Assembly: GCF_900102945.1 (NCBI RefSeq)
Contig: NZ_FNGI01000015.1
Location: 1-64,000, forward strand
Reading direction: 5' to 3'
Length of the DNA stretch: 64,000 bases
Source: Modicisalibacter muralis
GTDB lineage: Bacteria; Pseudomonadota; Gammaproteobacteria; Pseudomonadales; Halomonadaceae
Below are positions 18,182 to 27,333 of the stretch, in pieces. Both the position numbers and the translations under genes were made by a program. The stretch's first letter is position 1. Every line of letters starts with the position of its first letter. The notes below the pieces were generated by a model, which was not told the origin of the DNA, did no database searches, and saw nothing but the letters and a program-made list of their open reading frames with translations.

Positions 18182-20026
18182 ATGCCCGAGTATCGTTCCC
18201 GCACCACCACCGCCGGTCGCAACATGGCCGGCGCCCGCGCGCTGTGGCGCGCCACTGGCATGAAGGATGACGATTTCCACAAGCCGATCGTCGCAGTCGC
18301 CAACTCCTTCACCCAGTTCGTACCGGGGCATGTGCATCTCAAGGACATGGGCCAACTGGTGGCTCGCGAGATCGAGAAGGCCGGCGGGGTGGCCAAGGAG
18401 TTCAACACCATCGCCGTCGACGACGGCATCGCCATGGGTCACGACGGCATGCTGTACTCACTGCCGTCGCGCGACATCATCGCCGATAGCGTCGAATACA
18501 TGTGCAATGCGCACTGCGCCGATGCGTTGGTGTGCATCTCCAACTGCGACAAGATTACGCCCGGCATGCTGATGGCGGCGATGCGCCTGAACATTCCGGT
18601 GATCTTCGTCTCCGGCGGGCCGATGGAAGCCGGCAAGACCAAGCTGCTAGACCACGGCCTGGACCTGGTCGATGCGATGGTCATGGCCGCCGACGACAGC
18701 GTCGACGAGGCCACGCTCAACGAGGTCGAGCGCAGCGCCTGCCCGACCTGCGGTAGCTGCTCCGGCATGTTCACCGCCAACTCGATGAACTGTCTGACCG
18801 AAGCGCTGGGCCTGGCGCTGCCGGGCAACGGCACGGTGCTGGCCACCCATGCCGATCGTCGCCGGTTGTTCGAGACCGCGGGCAGCCGCATCGTCGAACT
18901 GGCCAAGCGCTATTACGAGGGCGAAGAAGCACACCTGTTGCCGCGTGCCATCGGTTCCAAGGCGGCATTCAACAACGCCATGACCCTGGACATCGCCATG
19001 GGCGGTTCGACCAACACCATCCTGCACCTGCTGGCCGCCGCCCAGGAAGCCGAGATCGACTTTACCCTGGTCGATATCGATCGCCTGTCGCGGGAGGTGC
19101 CGCAGCTTTGCAAGGTCGCGCCCAACACCCAGAAGTATCACATCGAGGACGTCCACCGCGCCGGCGGGATCATGGCGATTCTCGGCGAGCTGGACCGTGC
19201 CGGGGTGCTCGACACCCGCGTACCGACCGTGTACGGCGATAGCCTGGCCGCGGCGCTGGACGAATGGGACATCATGCGTAACCCCAGAGAGGCGGTGGTC
19301 GAATTCTTCCGCGCCGGACCGGGCGGCGTGCCCACCCAGACAGCGTTTTCGCAGAGCGCGCGCTGGCCGAGCCTGGATGGCGACCGCGTTGGCGGCTGTA
19401 TTCGCGATCTCGAGCACGCCTTCTCGCAGCAGGGCGGGCTGGCGGTGCTCCACGGCAACATCGCCGTGGATGGCTGCGTGGTCAAGACCGCCGGCGTCGA
19501 CGATTCGATTCTGGTATTCGAAGGCCCGGCGCACGTGGTCGAGTCCCAGGACCAGGCGGTCGAGCACATCCTCGCCGGCGAGGTGAAGGAAGGCGCGGTG
19601 GTGGTGATCCGTTACGAAGGCCCCAAGGGCGGGCCGGGCATGCAGGAAATGCTCTACCCGACCAGTTATCTCAAATCCAAGGGCCTCGGCAAGGCCTGCG
19701 CGCTGCTCACCGACGGGCGCTTCTCGGGCGGTACCTCGGGGCTGTCGATCGGCCACGTCTCGCCCGAGGCGGCCGCGGGCGGCGCCATCGGCCTGGTCGA
19801 GCAGGGCGATACGATTCGTATCGACATACCCAACCGGCGCATCGACGTCAAACTCAGCGACGACGCTCTCGCCCAGCGCCGTGAGGCCATGCAGGCGCGC
19901 GGCAGGGCGGCCTGGAAGCCGAGCATCCAGCGCCCACGCAAGGTGACGCCGGCACTCAAAGCCTATGCGTTGCTGGCCACTTCGGCAGACAAGGGCGCGG
20001 TGCGCGATCTGTCCAAGCTGGATTGA
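18182..20026 (+). CDS. ilvD: Dihydroxy-acid dehydratase
   Basis: A 614-residue Fe-S dehydratase of valine/isoleucine synthesis. The cluster cysteines are in [13 protein letters not shown] and [15 protein letters not shown]; the C-terminal [18 protein letters not shown] and the end [16 protein letters not shown] match E. coli IlvD nearly residue for residue. The ATG at 18182 has GAGGA 6 bases upstream; the frame continues 27 bases further without signals. It stands alone, away from other ilv genes in this window, and ends at a strong hairpin. Confidence 0.97.
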   Translation: MPEYRSRTTTAGRNMAGARALWRATGMKDDDFHKPIVAVANSFTQFVPGHVHLKDMGQLVAREIEKAGGVAKEFNTIAVDDGIAMGHDGMLYSLPSRDIIADSVEYMCNAHCADALVCISNCDKITPGMLMAAMRLNIPVIFVSGGPMEAGKTKLLDHGLDLVDAMVMAADDSVDEATLNEVERSACPTCGSCSGMFTANSMNCLTEALGLALPGNGTVLATHADRRRLFETAGSRIVELAKRYYEGEEAHLLPRAIGSKAAFNNAMTLDIAMGGSTNTILHLLAAAQEAEIDFTLVDIDRLSREVPQLCKVAPNTQKYHIEDVHRAGGIMAILGELDRAGVLDTRVPTVYGDSLAAALDEWDIMRNPREAVVEFFRAGPGGVPTQTAFSQSARWPSLDGDRVGGCIRDLEHAFSQQGGLAVLHGNIAVDGCVVKTAGVDDSILVFEGPAHVVESQDQAVEHILAGEVKEGAVVVIRYEGPKGGPGMQEMLYPTSYLKSKGLGKACALLTDGRFSGGTSGLSIGHVSPEAAAGGAIGLVEQGDTIRIDIPNRRIDVKLSDDALAQRREAMQARGRAAWKPSIQRPRKVTPALKAYALLATSADKGAVRDLSKLD

Positions 20027-20040
20027 ACCGCCATGACGGG

Positions 20041-20071
20041 CGAGGCCCGCACCATGGCGGTGCGGGCCTCG
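20041..20071 (+). terminator. Strong hairpin after ilvD
   Basis: Perfect 13-bp stem cgaggcccgcacc / ggtgcgggcctcg around a 5-base loop. No T-run follows; it lies 14 bases after the ilvD stop and 28 bases beyond the end of the small minus-strand gene, so it may serve both. Confidence 0.65.
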
Positions 20072-20098
20072 ATGAAAGTCAACCGATCCCTGTTCGTG

Positions 20099-20206
20099 TC
20101 AGGCCGCTTCCCTTAGCGCCTCGGGCGATTCTTCCAGCGCTTGAAGAGCGCACTCCAAGGCATACCATAATTCCAGACATTCGAGGCTTTCTTCTGAACA
20201 GCACAT
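20099..20206 (-). CDS. Unrecognised 35-residue Cys/Glu-rich small protein
   Basis: The open frame starts at the ATG at 20206, with a GGGAG ribosome site 8 bases upstream on the minus strand, and ends at TGA at 20099. The product begins MCCSEESLECLELWYALEC and is very acidic, with four cysteines among the first 19 residues, and should form one amphipathic helix. I do not recognise it. The flanking gap (20027-20378) holds only this frame, the ilvD hairpin, and AT-rich DNA between it and the divergent oxidoreductase gene where both promoters must lie. The good ribosome site, sharp coding-like composition and position argue that it is real; it could be a regulatory or metal-binding peptide. Confidence 0.5.
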   Translation of the reverse strand: MCCSEESLECLELWYALECALQALEESPEALREAA

Positions 20207-20378
20207 CGTCGATCACTCCCTAGGTGGGCCATGTTGAAAATACACGGCTAAGTATGGTTGCTTAGACCAAGGTCGACATGATGATTCTTTTAATCTTTTG
20301 TGAATAATCGATTGTCATGGCCTAACTAGTGTCGCTGCCCAGCGAAGGAAGTCACGAGCAACGAGACAAGGAGCACTC

Positions 20379-21458
20379 ATGAAGGAAACGTTCAACGTCG
20401 GTCTGGTGGGCTATGGCTTCGCCAGCAAGACCTTTCATGCACCGTTGATCGCGGCGACACCGGGCTTGACGCTTGCCGCCGTATCGAGCCGCGATGCCGA
20501 CAAGGTGCATGCCGACCTACCCAATGTCGAGGTGGATGCCACGCCGCAGGCGCTGTTCGCGCGCCGCGATATCGACCTGGTGGTCATTCCCACGCCCAAC
20601 GAGACCCACTTCCCGCTGGCCAAGGCGGCATTGAGCGCCGGCAAGCATGTGGTCATCGATAAACCCTTTACCGTAACGCTGAGCGAAGGGCGACTGCTCA
20701 AGGGCCAGGCGGAGGAGGCCGGCAAGCTGCTGTCGGTTTTTCACAATCGGCGCTGGGATAGCGATTTCCTCACGGTGCGCGAGCTGCTCGCGGCCGGCAC
20801 GCTGGGGCGTCTGGTGCATTTCGAATCGCATTTCGATCGTTTTCGCCCCGAGGTGAACGATCGCTGGCGCGAGCAACCCAAGCCGGGCGGTGGCGTCTGG
20901 TACGATCTCGGCCCACATTTGCTCGATCAGGCGCGCATGCTGTTCGGCATGCCGCGCAGTATCTTGCTCGATTTGCACGCGCGCCGAGACGGGGCGCAGA
21001 TCGACGATGACTTCCATGCGTTGCTCGAGTACGACGGTCTGCGCGTGGTGCTGCATGGCGCCGCGCTGGTCGCGGCTGAGTCGCCTCGCTTCACCCTGCA
21101 TGGCACTCGGGGCAGCTACGTGAAGTATGGCCTGGACCCCCAAGAGGAACGGCTCAAGGCGGGTGAAACGCCCGCGCCTCCGGGTGGTGAGAATAAGTGG
21201 GGTGAGGATAGCCGACACGGCATCCTGACGCTGCGCGAGGGCGAAGCCGAAGACGCGTCCTTGATCGCCCGGGAGCATGCCACCTTGCCAGGCGACTATC
21301 TGGCCTATTACGCGGGAATACGCGATGCACTGCGCGGCGAGAGCGATGGCCCGGTCGCGGTTGACGATGCGCTGGCGGTCATGCAACTGCTCGAGGCTGG
21401 TCTGGACAGCGCCCGCCAGGCGCGGTGGGTAAAAATCAATGAAAGAAGACGGCTATAA
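20379..21458 (+). CDS. Gfo/Idh/MocA family oxidoreductase (YdgJ-like)
   Basis: A 359-residue NAD(P)-dependent oxidoreductase. The N-terminal Rossmann segment VGLVGYGFASKTFHAPLI and the GKHVVIDKPFTVT motif (Lys of the EKP-type motif) are those of the Gfo/Idh family, and the FHNRRWDSDFLTVRELL segment matches the E. coli YdgJ branch. Substrate is unknown; relatives act on inositols or sugars. A clear AAGGAG precedes the ATG. It is a single gene ending in a hairpin. Confidence 0.88.
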   Translation: MKETFNVGLVGYGFASKTFHAPLIAATPGLTLAAVSSRDADKVHADLPNVEVDATPQALFARRDIDLVVIPTPNETHFPLAKAALSAGKHVVIDKPFTVTLSEGRLLKGQAEEAGKLLSVFHNRRWDSDFLTVRELLAAGTLGRLVHFESHFDRFRPEVNDRWREQPKPGGGVWYDLGPHLLDQARMLFGMPRSILLDLHARRDGAQIDDDFHALLEYDGLRVVLHGAALVAAESPRFTLHGTRGSYVKYGLDPQEERLKAGETPAPPGGENKWGEDSRHGILTLREGEAEDASLIAREHATLPGDYLAYYAGIRDALRGESDGPVAVDDALAVMQLLEAGLDSARQARWVKINERRRL

Positions 21459-21470
21459 ACGGCTGTAAAG

Positions 21471-21499
21471 CAGAACCTCGGCGAAGCGCCGAGGTTCTG
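21471..21499. terminator. Hairpin between convergent genes
   Basis: Perfect 13-bp stem cagaacctcggcg / cgccgaggttctg with a 3-base loop (aag), 12 bases after the oxidoreductase stop and downstream of the convergent acidic repeat gene. It is probably bidirectional; no T-run follows. Confidence 0.7.
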
Positions 21500-21548
21500 G
21501 TAGATGGATAGAGAGTATAGAAAGCTAAGTTAGCCCCTTCGCTAGCGC

Positions 21549-21890
21549 TTACATATTTCCTTCGGGGTCGTCACCCGCGCTGGAGTCGACACCGCTACTC
21601 GGCGCCAGTTCTTCTTCCGGCAGCTCCTCGGAATCGCCTTGTGCTTCTTCAGGATCGACATCCTGTGCGGAATCCACGCCGCTGTTCGGCACCAGTTCAT
21701 CCTTGGCGAGTTCATCGGTATCGCTCTGTACTTCTCCGGGGTCGACATCCTGTGCGGAATCGACGCCATCGGGCGTTGTGTCCATATCCGCGGAATCTTG
21801 CGCGACGTCCCCGGAATCCTGTGCGACAGCCATGCCGGAAAAGGCAAGCAGTGACGCTAATATCAGGGAGGTTAAAGGCAATCCTTTCAT
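21549..21890 (-). CDS. Secreted acidic repeat protein, function unknown
   Basis: A 113-residue protein with a signal peptide (residues 1-19, ending GMAVAQ) and a mature part made almost only of Asp, Glu, Ser, Gly, Pro, Val and Ala. Two imperfect 29-residue tandem repeats begin GVDSAQDVDP, and a third, truncated one begins GVDSSAGDDP. The start at 21890 is chosen because AGGAG lies 6 bases before it; the ATG 6 bases upstream directly abuts that site. It has no Cys and no aromatic residues in the mature part, so it is likely disordered and may bind cations in the periplasm. I do not recognise a family. Confidence 0.72.
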   Translation of the reverse strand: MKGLPLTSLILASLLAFSGMAVAQDSGDVAQDSADMDTTPDGVDSAQDVDPGEVQSDTDELAKDELVPNSGVDSAQDVDPEEAQGDSEELPEEELAPSSGVDSSAGDDPEGNM

Positions 21891-22004
21891 GTGCATCTCC
21901 TTGGGTTGCTAATCCAGTGCTCGCTTTCACCCGCGACCAAGGATTATGAATCCTGTACAAACCCTAGACGTTGGTTCGCTATCACGCAAACCGGCCCTCG
22001 CCGC

Positions 22005-22613
22005 TTACCACCAGTCGATTTTCTGGCGCTGGTTGCGTAGTTTCTCGCGGGCGATGAACAGTGCCGCGATGGCGCGGCCCTCGTGAAACTCCTCGTGGGC
22101 CAGCAATGCCGGTATCTCGTCCAGCGCATGCGTCTCGACGATCAGCGGTTCCGGTTCGTCGCCGGGCAGGCGTTTGTCGTAAAGGTCGCTGGCCAGCAGC
22201 ACATGCATGCGATGGTTCATGTAGTTGGGGGCCAGTGACAATTCCACCAGCGGCTCGATGCTGTTGGCGCCGACGCCGCACTCTTCCATCAGTTCGCGGT
22301 TGGCGGCGGTAACGATGTCTTCGCCGGGGTCGACCAGGCCCTTGGGCAAGGTCAGTACATAGTCGTCGAAACCGGCCGCGTACTCACGGATCAGCAGGAC
22401 ATGCTCGGGGTCGGGCATGGCGACGATCATCACCGCCCCGTGGCCACCGCCCTTGAGACGCTCGAAGGTACGCTCGGCACCATTAGCGAAGCGCAACTCC
22501 AACTGTTCGATGGTGAATAGCCGGCTGCGTGCGATCTCCTTGCGCTCGAGAATGCTGGGTTTGCGGGGAAGCGTTGGCGGCATGGCAGGCGTATCCATTA
22601 CACTGGGAGTCAT
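22005..22613 (-). CDS. nudE: ADP compounds hydrolase NudE
   Basis: A 202-residue Nudix hydrolase acting on ADP-ribose, NADH and similar dinucleotides. The Nudix box is GLVDPGEDIVTAANRELMEE followed by CG. The segment IARSRLFTIEQLELRFANG and the GDEPEPL motif match E. coli NudE. The start is uncertain: 22613, 22598 and 22583 are all possible and none has a strong ribosome site. It is divergent from yrfG; this nudE/yrfG-hslR-hslO-pckA order is conserved from E. coli, without igaA. Confidence 0.92.
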   Translation of the reverse strand: MTPSVMDTPAMPPTLPRKPSILERKEIARSRLFTIEQLELRFANGAERTFERLKGGGHGAVMIVAMPDPEHVLLIREYAAGFDDYVLTLPKGLVDPGEDIVTAANRELMEECGVGANSIEPLVELSLAPNYMNHRMHVLLASDLYDKRLPGDEPEPLIVETHALDEIPALLAHEEFHEGRAIAALFIAREKLRNQRQKIDWW

Positions 22614-22654
22614 TGATACCCACTCTTTTACCATCGCTGTGGAGCCCTTGGCCA

Positions 22655-23320
22655 ATGATCGATTGGCGTGCCATCGACACCGTGCTTCTCGACATGGACG
22701 GCACCCTGCTGGACCTGCATTTCGACAGTCACTTCTGGCTCGAACACTTGCCGCGCCGTTATGGCGAATTGCATCGCCTCGACGAAGCCACCCAGGACGA
22801 ACTGCGCGCGCGAATCATCCGTGAGCAGGGTACTCTCAACTGGTACAGCCTGGCCTATTGGAGTCGTGAACTAGGGGTGGATATCGTTGCCTTGAAACGC
22901 GAAGTGCAGCATCTGATCGGCCTACGCGGCGATGCACTGGATTTTCTGCAATGGCTCAAACGTGCCCACCCGCGCGTGGTGCTGGCGACCAATGCCGATC
23001 GTGAAAGCCTGGGGCTTAAGCTGCCGTTGACCGGACTTGACGACTATCTCGACGCCATCGTCTCGTCCGCCGATCTGGGCGTGCCGAAGGAGGCGCAGGA
23101 GTTCTGGTTCGCGTTGCAGGAAATCGAGCCCTTCAATCCCGCGCGCACTCTGTTCATCGACGACAACCCGGCGGTGCTGGAGAGCGCCCGGGAATATGGC
23201 ATTCGGCATTTGCTGGGTATCAGAAAGCCCGACAGCACGCGTCCCGAGCGTGAACTCGAGGAGTTTATTGCCCTCGATCGCTTCGCGGCGCTACTGCCAG
23301 CCGAGCGTCCATCAATCTAA
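22655..23320 (+). CDS. yrfG: GMP/IMP nucleotidase (YrfG family HAD hydrolase)
   Basis: A 221-residue HAD phosphatase. Motif I is LLDMDGTLLDLHFDSHFW with both aspartates, motif II is VLATNAD, and motif IV is FIDDNPAVLESA. The extended DLHFDSHFWLEHLPRRY stretch is specific to YrfG, which in E. coli dephosphorylates GMP and IMP. It lies 35 bases before hslR, with which it is probably transcribed. Confidence 0.92.
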   Translation: MIDWRAIDTVLLDMDGTLLDLHFDSHFWLEHLPRRYGELHRLDEATQDELRARIIREQGTLNWYSLAYWSRELGVDIVALKREVQHLIGLRGDALDFLQWLKRAHPRVVLATNADRESLGLKLPLTGLDDYLDAIVSSADLGVPKEAQEFWFALQEIEPFNPARTLFIDDNPAVLESAREYGIRHLLGIRKPDSTRPERELEEFIALDRFAALLPAERPSI

Positions 23321-23355
23321 CCGACTGAACTGACTGTATTGAATCGCCGAGGTTT

Positions 23356-23745
23356 ATGGATAGCGTACGTATCGACAAATGGCTATGGGCGGCGCGCTTC
23401 TTCAAGACTCGTGCCCTGGCCAAGAAAGCCATCGAAGGCGGCAAGGTTGAGTATGATGGCGCGCGGGTCAAGACCAGCAAAACGGTCGAAACAGGCGCGC
23501 TGATCAAGGTGCCGCAGGGTTGGGATGTTTGGGAAGTCGAAGTGCTGGCGGTTTCCAGCCAGCGGCGCGGGGCTCCCGAAGCCCGTGAGCTCTATCGCGA
23601 AACACCACGGAGCCAAGCCCGCCGCGAGCGTGAAACTGAAAGCCGCCGCCTGGCCAATCAAGCCATGACGGCGCCCCACGGGCGGCCCGACAAGAAACAA
23701 CGTCGCGATATTCAGCGTTTCCAGCGTCAGCGGCCCGAGGAATAG
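23356..23745 (+). CDS. hslR: Heat-shock ribosome-associated protein Hsp15
   Basis: A 129-residue S4-domain RNA-binding protein. The S4 motif RIDKWLWAARFFKTRALAKK is at the N-terminus and a highly basic tail follows. Hsp15 rescues stalled 50S subunits carrying nascent chain. It is followed by a repeat element and then hslO. Confidence 0.95.
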   Translation: MDSVRIDKWLWAARFFKTRALAKKAIEGGKVEYDGARVKTSKTVETGALIKVPQGWDVWEVEVLAVSSQRRGAPEARELYRETPRSQARRERETESRRLANQAMTAPHGRPDKKQRRDIQRFQRQRPEE

Positions 23746-23765
23746 ATAGAAGAGCCCTTCGGGCT

Positions 23766-23900
23766 GAAGAAAGAAGTCGGAAGAGAGAAGAAGGAAGAGA
23801 AGAAAAGTAACCTGGGCCGAGGGAGACTGGGTTTTTTCTTCAAGGCGCGAAGCGCCGTTCTTCCAGCTTCCAGCCGCGTAGCGGCGCTCTTCCAGCTTGC
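23766..23900 (-). repeat. REP-like extragenic element, copy A (no heptamer array)
   Basis: Read on the minus strand, 23831-23900 has the same order as two other copies in this window: gctggaagagcgcc, a short hairpin gccgctacgcggc, gctggaagctggaaga, a second hairpin around ggcgcttcgcgcc, and cttgaagaaaaaacc. The left part (23766-23800) is a degenerate purine-rich copy in the other direction. It lies between hslR and hslO and contains no gene. Confidence 0.75.
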
Positions 23901-23938
23901 ATCAGCGTCGTACTTCAATTCTAGAATTCGAGCATTCC

Positions 23939-24814
23939 ATGACCGACCAGATCCAGCGTTTCCTGTTCGACGATACCAACGTGCGTGGCGAGATCGTTAG
24001 TCTCGATAACGCTTACGCTGACGTGCTTGGCAAACAGGCCTATCCGCCGGCGGTGGCGCGCCAACTCGGCGAGCTGCTCGCCGCCGTGGCGCTGCTGACC
24101 GAAACCGTCAAGCTCGATGGCACCCTGAGTATCGAGGTGCGCGGCCAGGGCCCGCTCGGCTTGCTGATGGCCGAATCCAATCCCGGCGGCGAGTTGCGCG
24201 GCATCGCGCGGCTCGATGAAGACGCGGCACTGCCCGCCGATGATGCCTCGTTCAAGGCACTGATCGGTGACGGCAAGATCGTGATTACCATCGATCCGCG
24301 TGGAGGCAACCGCTATCAGGGCATCGTGGCGCTGGATGGCGATACGCTGGCGACGTGTCTCGAGGCCTATTTCGAGCGCTCCGAGCAACTCGCCACCCGG
24401 TTGTGGCTGGCCGCCGACGGTCGGCGTGCCGCCGGCCTACTGCTCCAGCAATTGCCGAATGACGACAGCAACGTCGATCCGGATGCCTGGGACCGCCTGG
24501 TTTCGCTGGCGAGCACGGTATCTCGTGAGGATCTGCTTGGGCTCGAACAGCGTGAGCTGCTTTATCGCCTCTATCACGAGGAGACCGTGCGTGTCTTCGA
24601 CCCCAAGGCGTTGCGTTTCGGCTGTACCTGCTCGCGCGAGCGTATCGTCGGCGCGTTGCTCGGCCTGGGCGAGGTGGAACTGCGCGAGATTCTCGCGGAG
24701 CAACAGGCGCTGGATACCCAGTGCCACTTCTGCAATACCCGCTACCATTTTAGTGCGGCCGAAATCGAGGCGCTGATCGACTCACCCGATAATCCGGCGC
24801 CGACACTGCACTGA
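23939..24814 (+). CDS. hslO: Redox-regulated chaperone Hsp33
   Basis: A 291-residue cytoplasmic holdase that is activated by oxidation. The four zinc-binding cysteines of the switch domain are in FGCTCSRER (near residue 236) and CHFCNTRY (near 268). The N-terminal domain begins [19 protein letters not shown]. The ATG at 23939 gives the standard N-terminus. Confidence 0.96.
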   Translation: MTDQIQRFLFDDTNVRGEIVSLDNAYADVLGKQAYPPAVARQLGELLAAVALLTETVKLDGTLSIEVRGQGPLGLLMAESNPGGELRGIARLDEDAALPADDASFKALIGDGKIVITIDPRGGNRYQGIVALDGDTLATCLEAYFERSEQLATRLWLAADGRRAAGLLLQQLPNDDSNVDPDAWDRLVSLASTVSREDLLGLEQRELLYRLYHEETVRVFDPKALRFGCTCSRERIVGALLGLGEVELREILAEQQALDTQCHFCNTRYHFSAAEIEALIDSPDNPAPTLH

Positions 24815-25068
24815 GCGGTCGCCATCGGTCGCTTGAAGCTGAGCCTTCTCATCGGCGGCGGGGGAGAAAAGGCAGCGTTTTCCGGGCAAGCACTTTTTGC
24901 CATAATGGCGACCCCGCGCGCCGGATTTTCGCAAGCGTTCATGACAATTGAATGGAATTCTTGCCAGAGTTTGTACAAGAGGCGAATACCGCCCAGGCTA
25001 AGCGGGAAAAACGCGACACGCCTTTGGCTAACGAGAGAGAAGCGGCCCGCGGGCCCCAGGACACCATA

Positions 25069-26652
25069 ATGACCACGAACCAAGCTGCTCCCCAAGTGGC
25101 GACCGAGCGTCGCGCCGCGAAGATTCATACCAACCTGTCGGCCTGCGAATTGATCGAACGCGCCCTGGAACGCGGCGAAGGGCGTCTCGCCGACAATGGC
25201 GCGCTGGTAGTGAATACCGGTAAGCGCACCGGGCGCTCGCCGGCGGATCGCTTCATCGTCGATGAGCCCTCCACGGCCGAGTTGATCGATTGGGGCAGCG
25301 TCAACCGGCCCTTCGATGCCGAGCGTTTCGACGCCCTGTGGGAGCGTGTCGAGGATTACCTGGCCGAGGGCGACAGCTTCGTCAGCGAGCTGCACGTGGG
25401 TGCCGATCCCGAGCACTATCTGCCGATTCGCGTGATCACCGAAACCGCCTGGCACAACCTGTTCGGACGGACCATGTTCGTGCGCCCCGGGAGCTTCAAT
25501 CCCAAGGGCAAGAACGAGTGGACGATTCTCAACGCACCGCACTTCACCTGCGACCCCCAGCGTGACGGCACCAACTCCGATGGCGTGGTGATCCTCAATT
25601 TCGCGCGCCGCCGGGTGTTGCTCGCGGGCATGCGTTACGCCGGCGAGATGAAAAAGGCGATGTTCTCGGTGCAGAACTTCCTGTTGCCCGAAAAGGACGT
25701 GCTGCCGATGCATTGCAGCGCCAACGTGGGTGAAGACGGCGAAACCACGCTGTTCTTCGGCCTGTCCGGCACCGGCAAGACCACGCTGTCCGCCGATCCA
25801 TCGCGCTACCTGATTGGCGATGACGAACACGGCTGGGGCGAGGGTACGGTATTCAACATCGAGGGCGGTTGCTACGCCAAGTGCATCGACCTGTCCGAGA
25901 AGAACGAGCCGGTGATCTGGAACGCCATTCGCTTTGGTGCCGTGCTCGAAAACGTGGTGCTCGACGACCGTCGCGGCGCGGATTACGCTGACGACGGCCT
26001 GACCCAGAACTCACGCGCCGCCTATCCGCTCGAACACATCGACAAGCGTGTCGACGAGAACCGCGCCGGCGAGCCCAACGCGATCATCTTCCTGACCTGC
26101 GACATGAGCGGCGTACTGCCACCGGTATCGATACTCTCCAAGGAAGCCGCCGCCTATCATTTCCTGTCGGGCTACACCGCCAAGGTCGGCTCCACCGAGA
26201 TGGGTTCCTCGGCGGGACTGGAAGCGACGTTCTCGACCTGTTTCGGTGCGCCGTTCTTCCCGCGCCCGGCGCGTGAATACGCCGATCTACTGATCAAGCG
26301 CATCGACGGCTTCGGCTCGCGCGTCTACCTGGTCAACACCGGCTGGACCGGCGGTGCCTATGGCCATGGCGGCAGCCGCTTCAGCATACCCACCACGCGC
26401 GGCATCATCGCTGCCATTCAGTCCGGTGCGCTGAAGGACGTCGAAACGCAGCACATCGACGGGCTCAATCTGGATGTGCCGCTGGCGGTGCCAGGAGTCG
26501 ATTCCAACCTGCTCAGCCCGCGCGATACCTGGCAGGATCCTGACGAGTACGATCGCCAAATGCGCGACCTAGTGGCCAAGTTCGTCAATAATTTCGAGAA
26601 GTTCGCCGGCGTCGACGAAGCGATTGTCGCGGCGGGGCCGTCGTTGGACTGA
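25069..26652 (+). CDS. pckA: Phosphoenolpyruvate carboxykinase (ATP)
   Basis: A 527-residue gluconeogenic enzyme converting oxaloacetate and ATP to PEP and CO2. The kinase-1a P-loop is [18 protein letters not shown] and the kinase-2 metal site is [10 protein letters not shown]. The substrate-binding [14 protein letters not shown] and the [10 protein letters not shown] segment are also present. The 254 bases before it hold no gene; a CATAAT -10-like box lies at about 24900. An intrinsic terminator follows. Confidence 0.97.
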   Translation: MTTNQAAPQVATERRAAKIHTNLSACELIERALERGEGRLADNGALVVNTGKRTGRSPADRFIVDEPSTAELIDWGSVNRPFDAERFDALWERVEDYLAEGDSFVSELHVGADPEHYLPIRVITETAWHNLFGRTMFVRPGSFNPKGKNEWTILNAPHFTCDPQRDGTNSDGVVILNFARRRVLLAGMRYAGEMKKAMFSVQNFLLPEKDVLPMHCSANVGEDGETTLFFGLSGTGKTTLSADPSRYLIGDDEHGWGEGTVFNIEGGCYAKCIDLSEKNEPVIWNAIRFGAVLENVVLDDRRGADYADDGLTQNSRAAYPLEHIDKRVDENRAGEPNAIIFLTCDMSGVLPPVSILSKEAAAYHFLSGYTAKVGSTEMGSSAGLEATFSTCFGAPFFPRPAREYADLLIKRIDGFGSRVYLVNTGWTGGAYGHGGSRFSIPTTRGIIAAIQSGALKDVETQHIDGLNLDVPLAVPGVDSNLLSPRDTWQDPDEYDRQMRDLVAKFVNNFEKFAGVDEAIVAAGPSLD

Positions 26653-26692
26653 CCCAACGCGAGCTGCGAACGCTTTGGCGTCAGCGACGTCC

Positions 26693-26727
26693 AACGGGGG
26701 AGCACCACTCGGTGGCTCCCCCGTTTT
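26693..26727 (+). terminator. Rho-independent terminator of pckA
   Basis: An 11-bp stem aacgggggagc / gctcccccgtt with an 11-base loop, ending in four T. Confidence 0.85.
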
Positions 26728-26831
26728 GCGTGGGGCGTATGCGGGCATCCAATGGCTCCGCCACTGCGTATAACGCTGACAACCGTTTGCAAGCTCACGA
26801 CGCGCGTCGTGTCGAACCCTGGAGAACCGTC

Positions 26832-27329
26832 ATGCAACGACGTCACTTTTTGGGCCTGCTGGGCGCCGGTGGATTGGCCGGGTTGCTACCCGGTGTCGCC
26901 GCGGCCCGACCCAAGCTCGAACTCACCGCTGCGTCGGATATCGAGCCATTGGAACTGAGCGAGGAGCAATGGCGCGAGCGCCTCACGGCGGAGCAATTCC
27001 ATATTCTGCGCGAGGCTGGCACCGAATCCGCCGGCAGTAGCCCATTGAATGCGGAGAAACGCAAGGGTGAATACCGCTGTGCGGGTTGCGACCTGCCACT
27101 GTTCTCCAGCGAGACCAAGTACGATTCCGGTACCGGCTGGCCGAGCTTCTACGCCCATATCGAAGGGCACCTGCTCAGCGAGCTCGACTTCGTGCTGCTG
27201 TTCCCGCGAACCGAATATCACTGCGCGCGCTGCGGCGGGCATCAGGGCCATATCTTCGAGGACGGCCCCGAACCCACCGGCCTGCGCTGGTGCAATAACG
27301 GCCTGGCGTTGACCTTCGTGCCTGCCTGA
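26832..27329 (+). CDS. msrB: Peptide-methionine (R)-S-oxide reductase MsrB, exported form
   Basis: A 165-residue MsrB reducing methionine-R-sulfoxide. Zinc cysteines are in YRCAGCDLP and CARCGGHQGH; the catalytic cysteine is in LRWCNNGLALTF. The N-terminus MQRRHFLGLLGAGGLAG has a twin arginine followed by a hydrophobic stretch, so the protein is probably exported (Tat or Sec) and repairs periplasmic proteins, unlike the cytoplasmic E. coli MsrB. GGAG lies 8 bases before the ATG. Confidence 0.93.
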   Translation: MQRRHFLGLLGAGGLAGLLPGVAAARPKLELTAASDIEPLELSEEQWRERLTAEQFHILREAGTESAGSSPLNAEKRKGEYRCAGCDLPLFSSETKYDSGTGWPSFYAHIEGHLLSELDFVLLFPRTEYHCARCGGHQGHIFEDGPEPTGLRWCNNGLALTFVPA

Positions 27330-27333
27330 GCCG

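Noticed and set aside
22613-22655. An upstream TTG start for NudE at 22655
   Set aside because: It would overlap the yrfG start and adds residues that do not occur in NudE homologues; ATG codons at 22613 or further in are more plausible.
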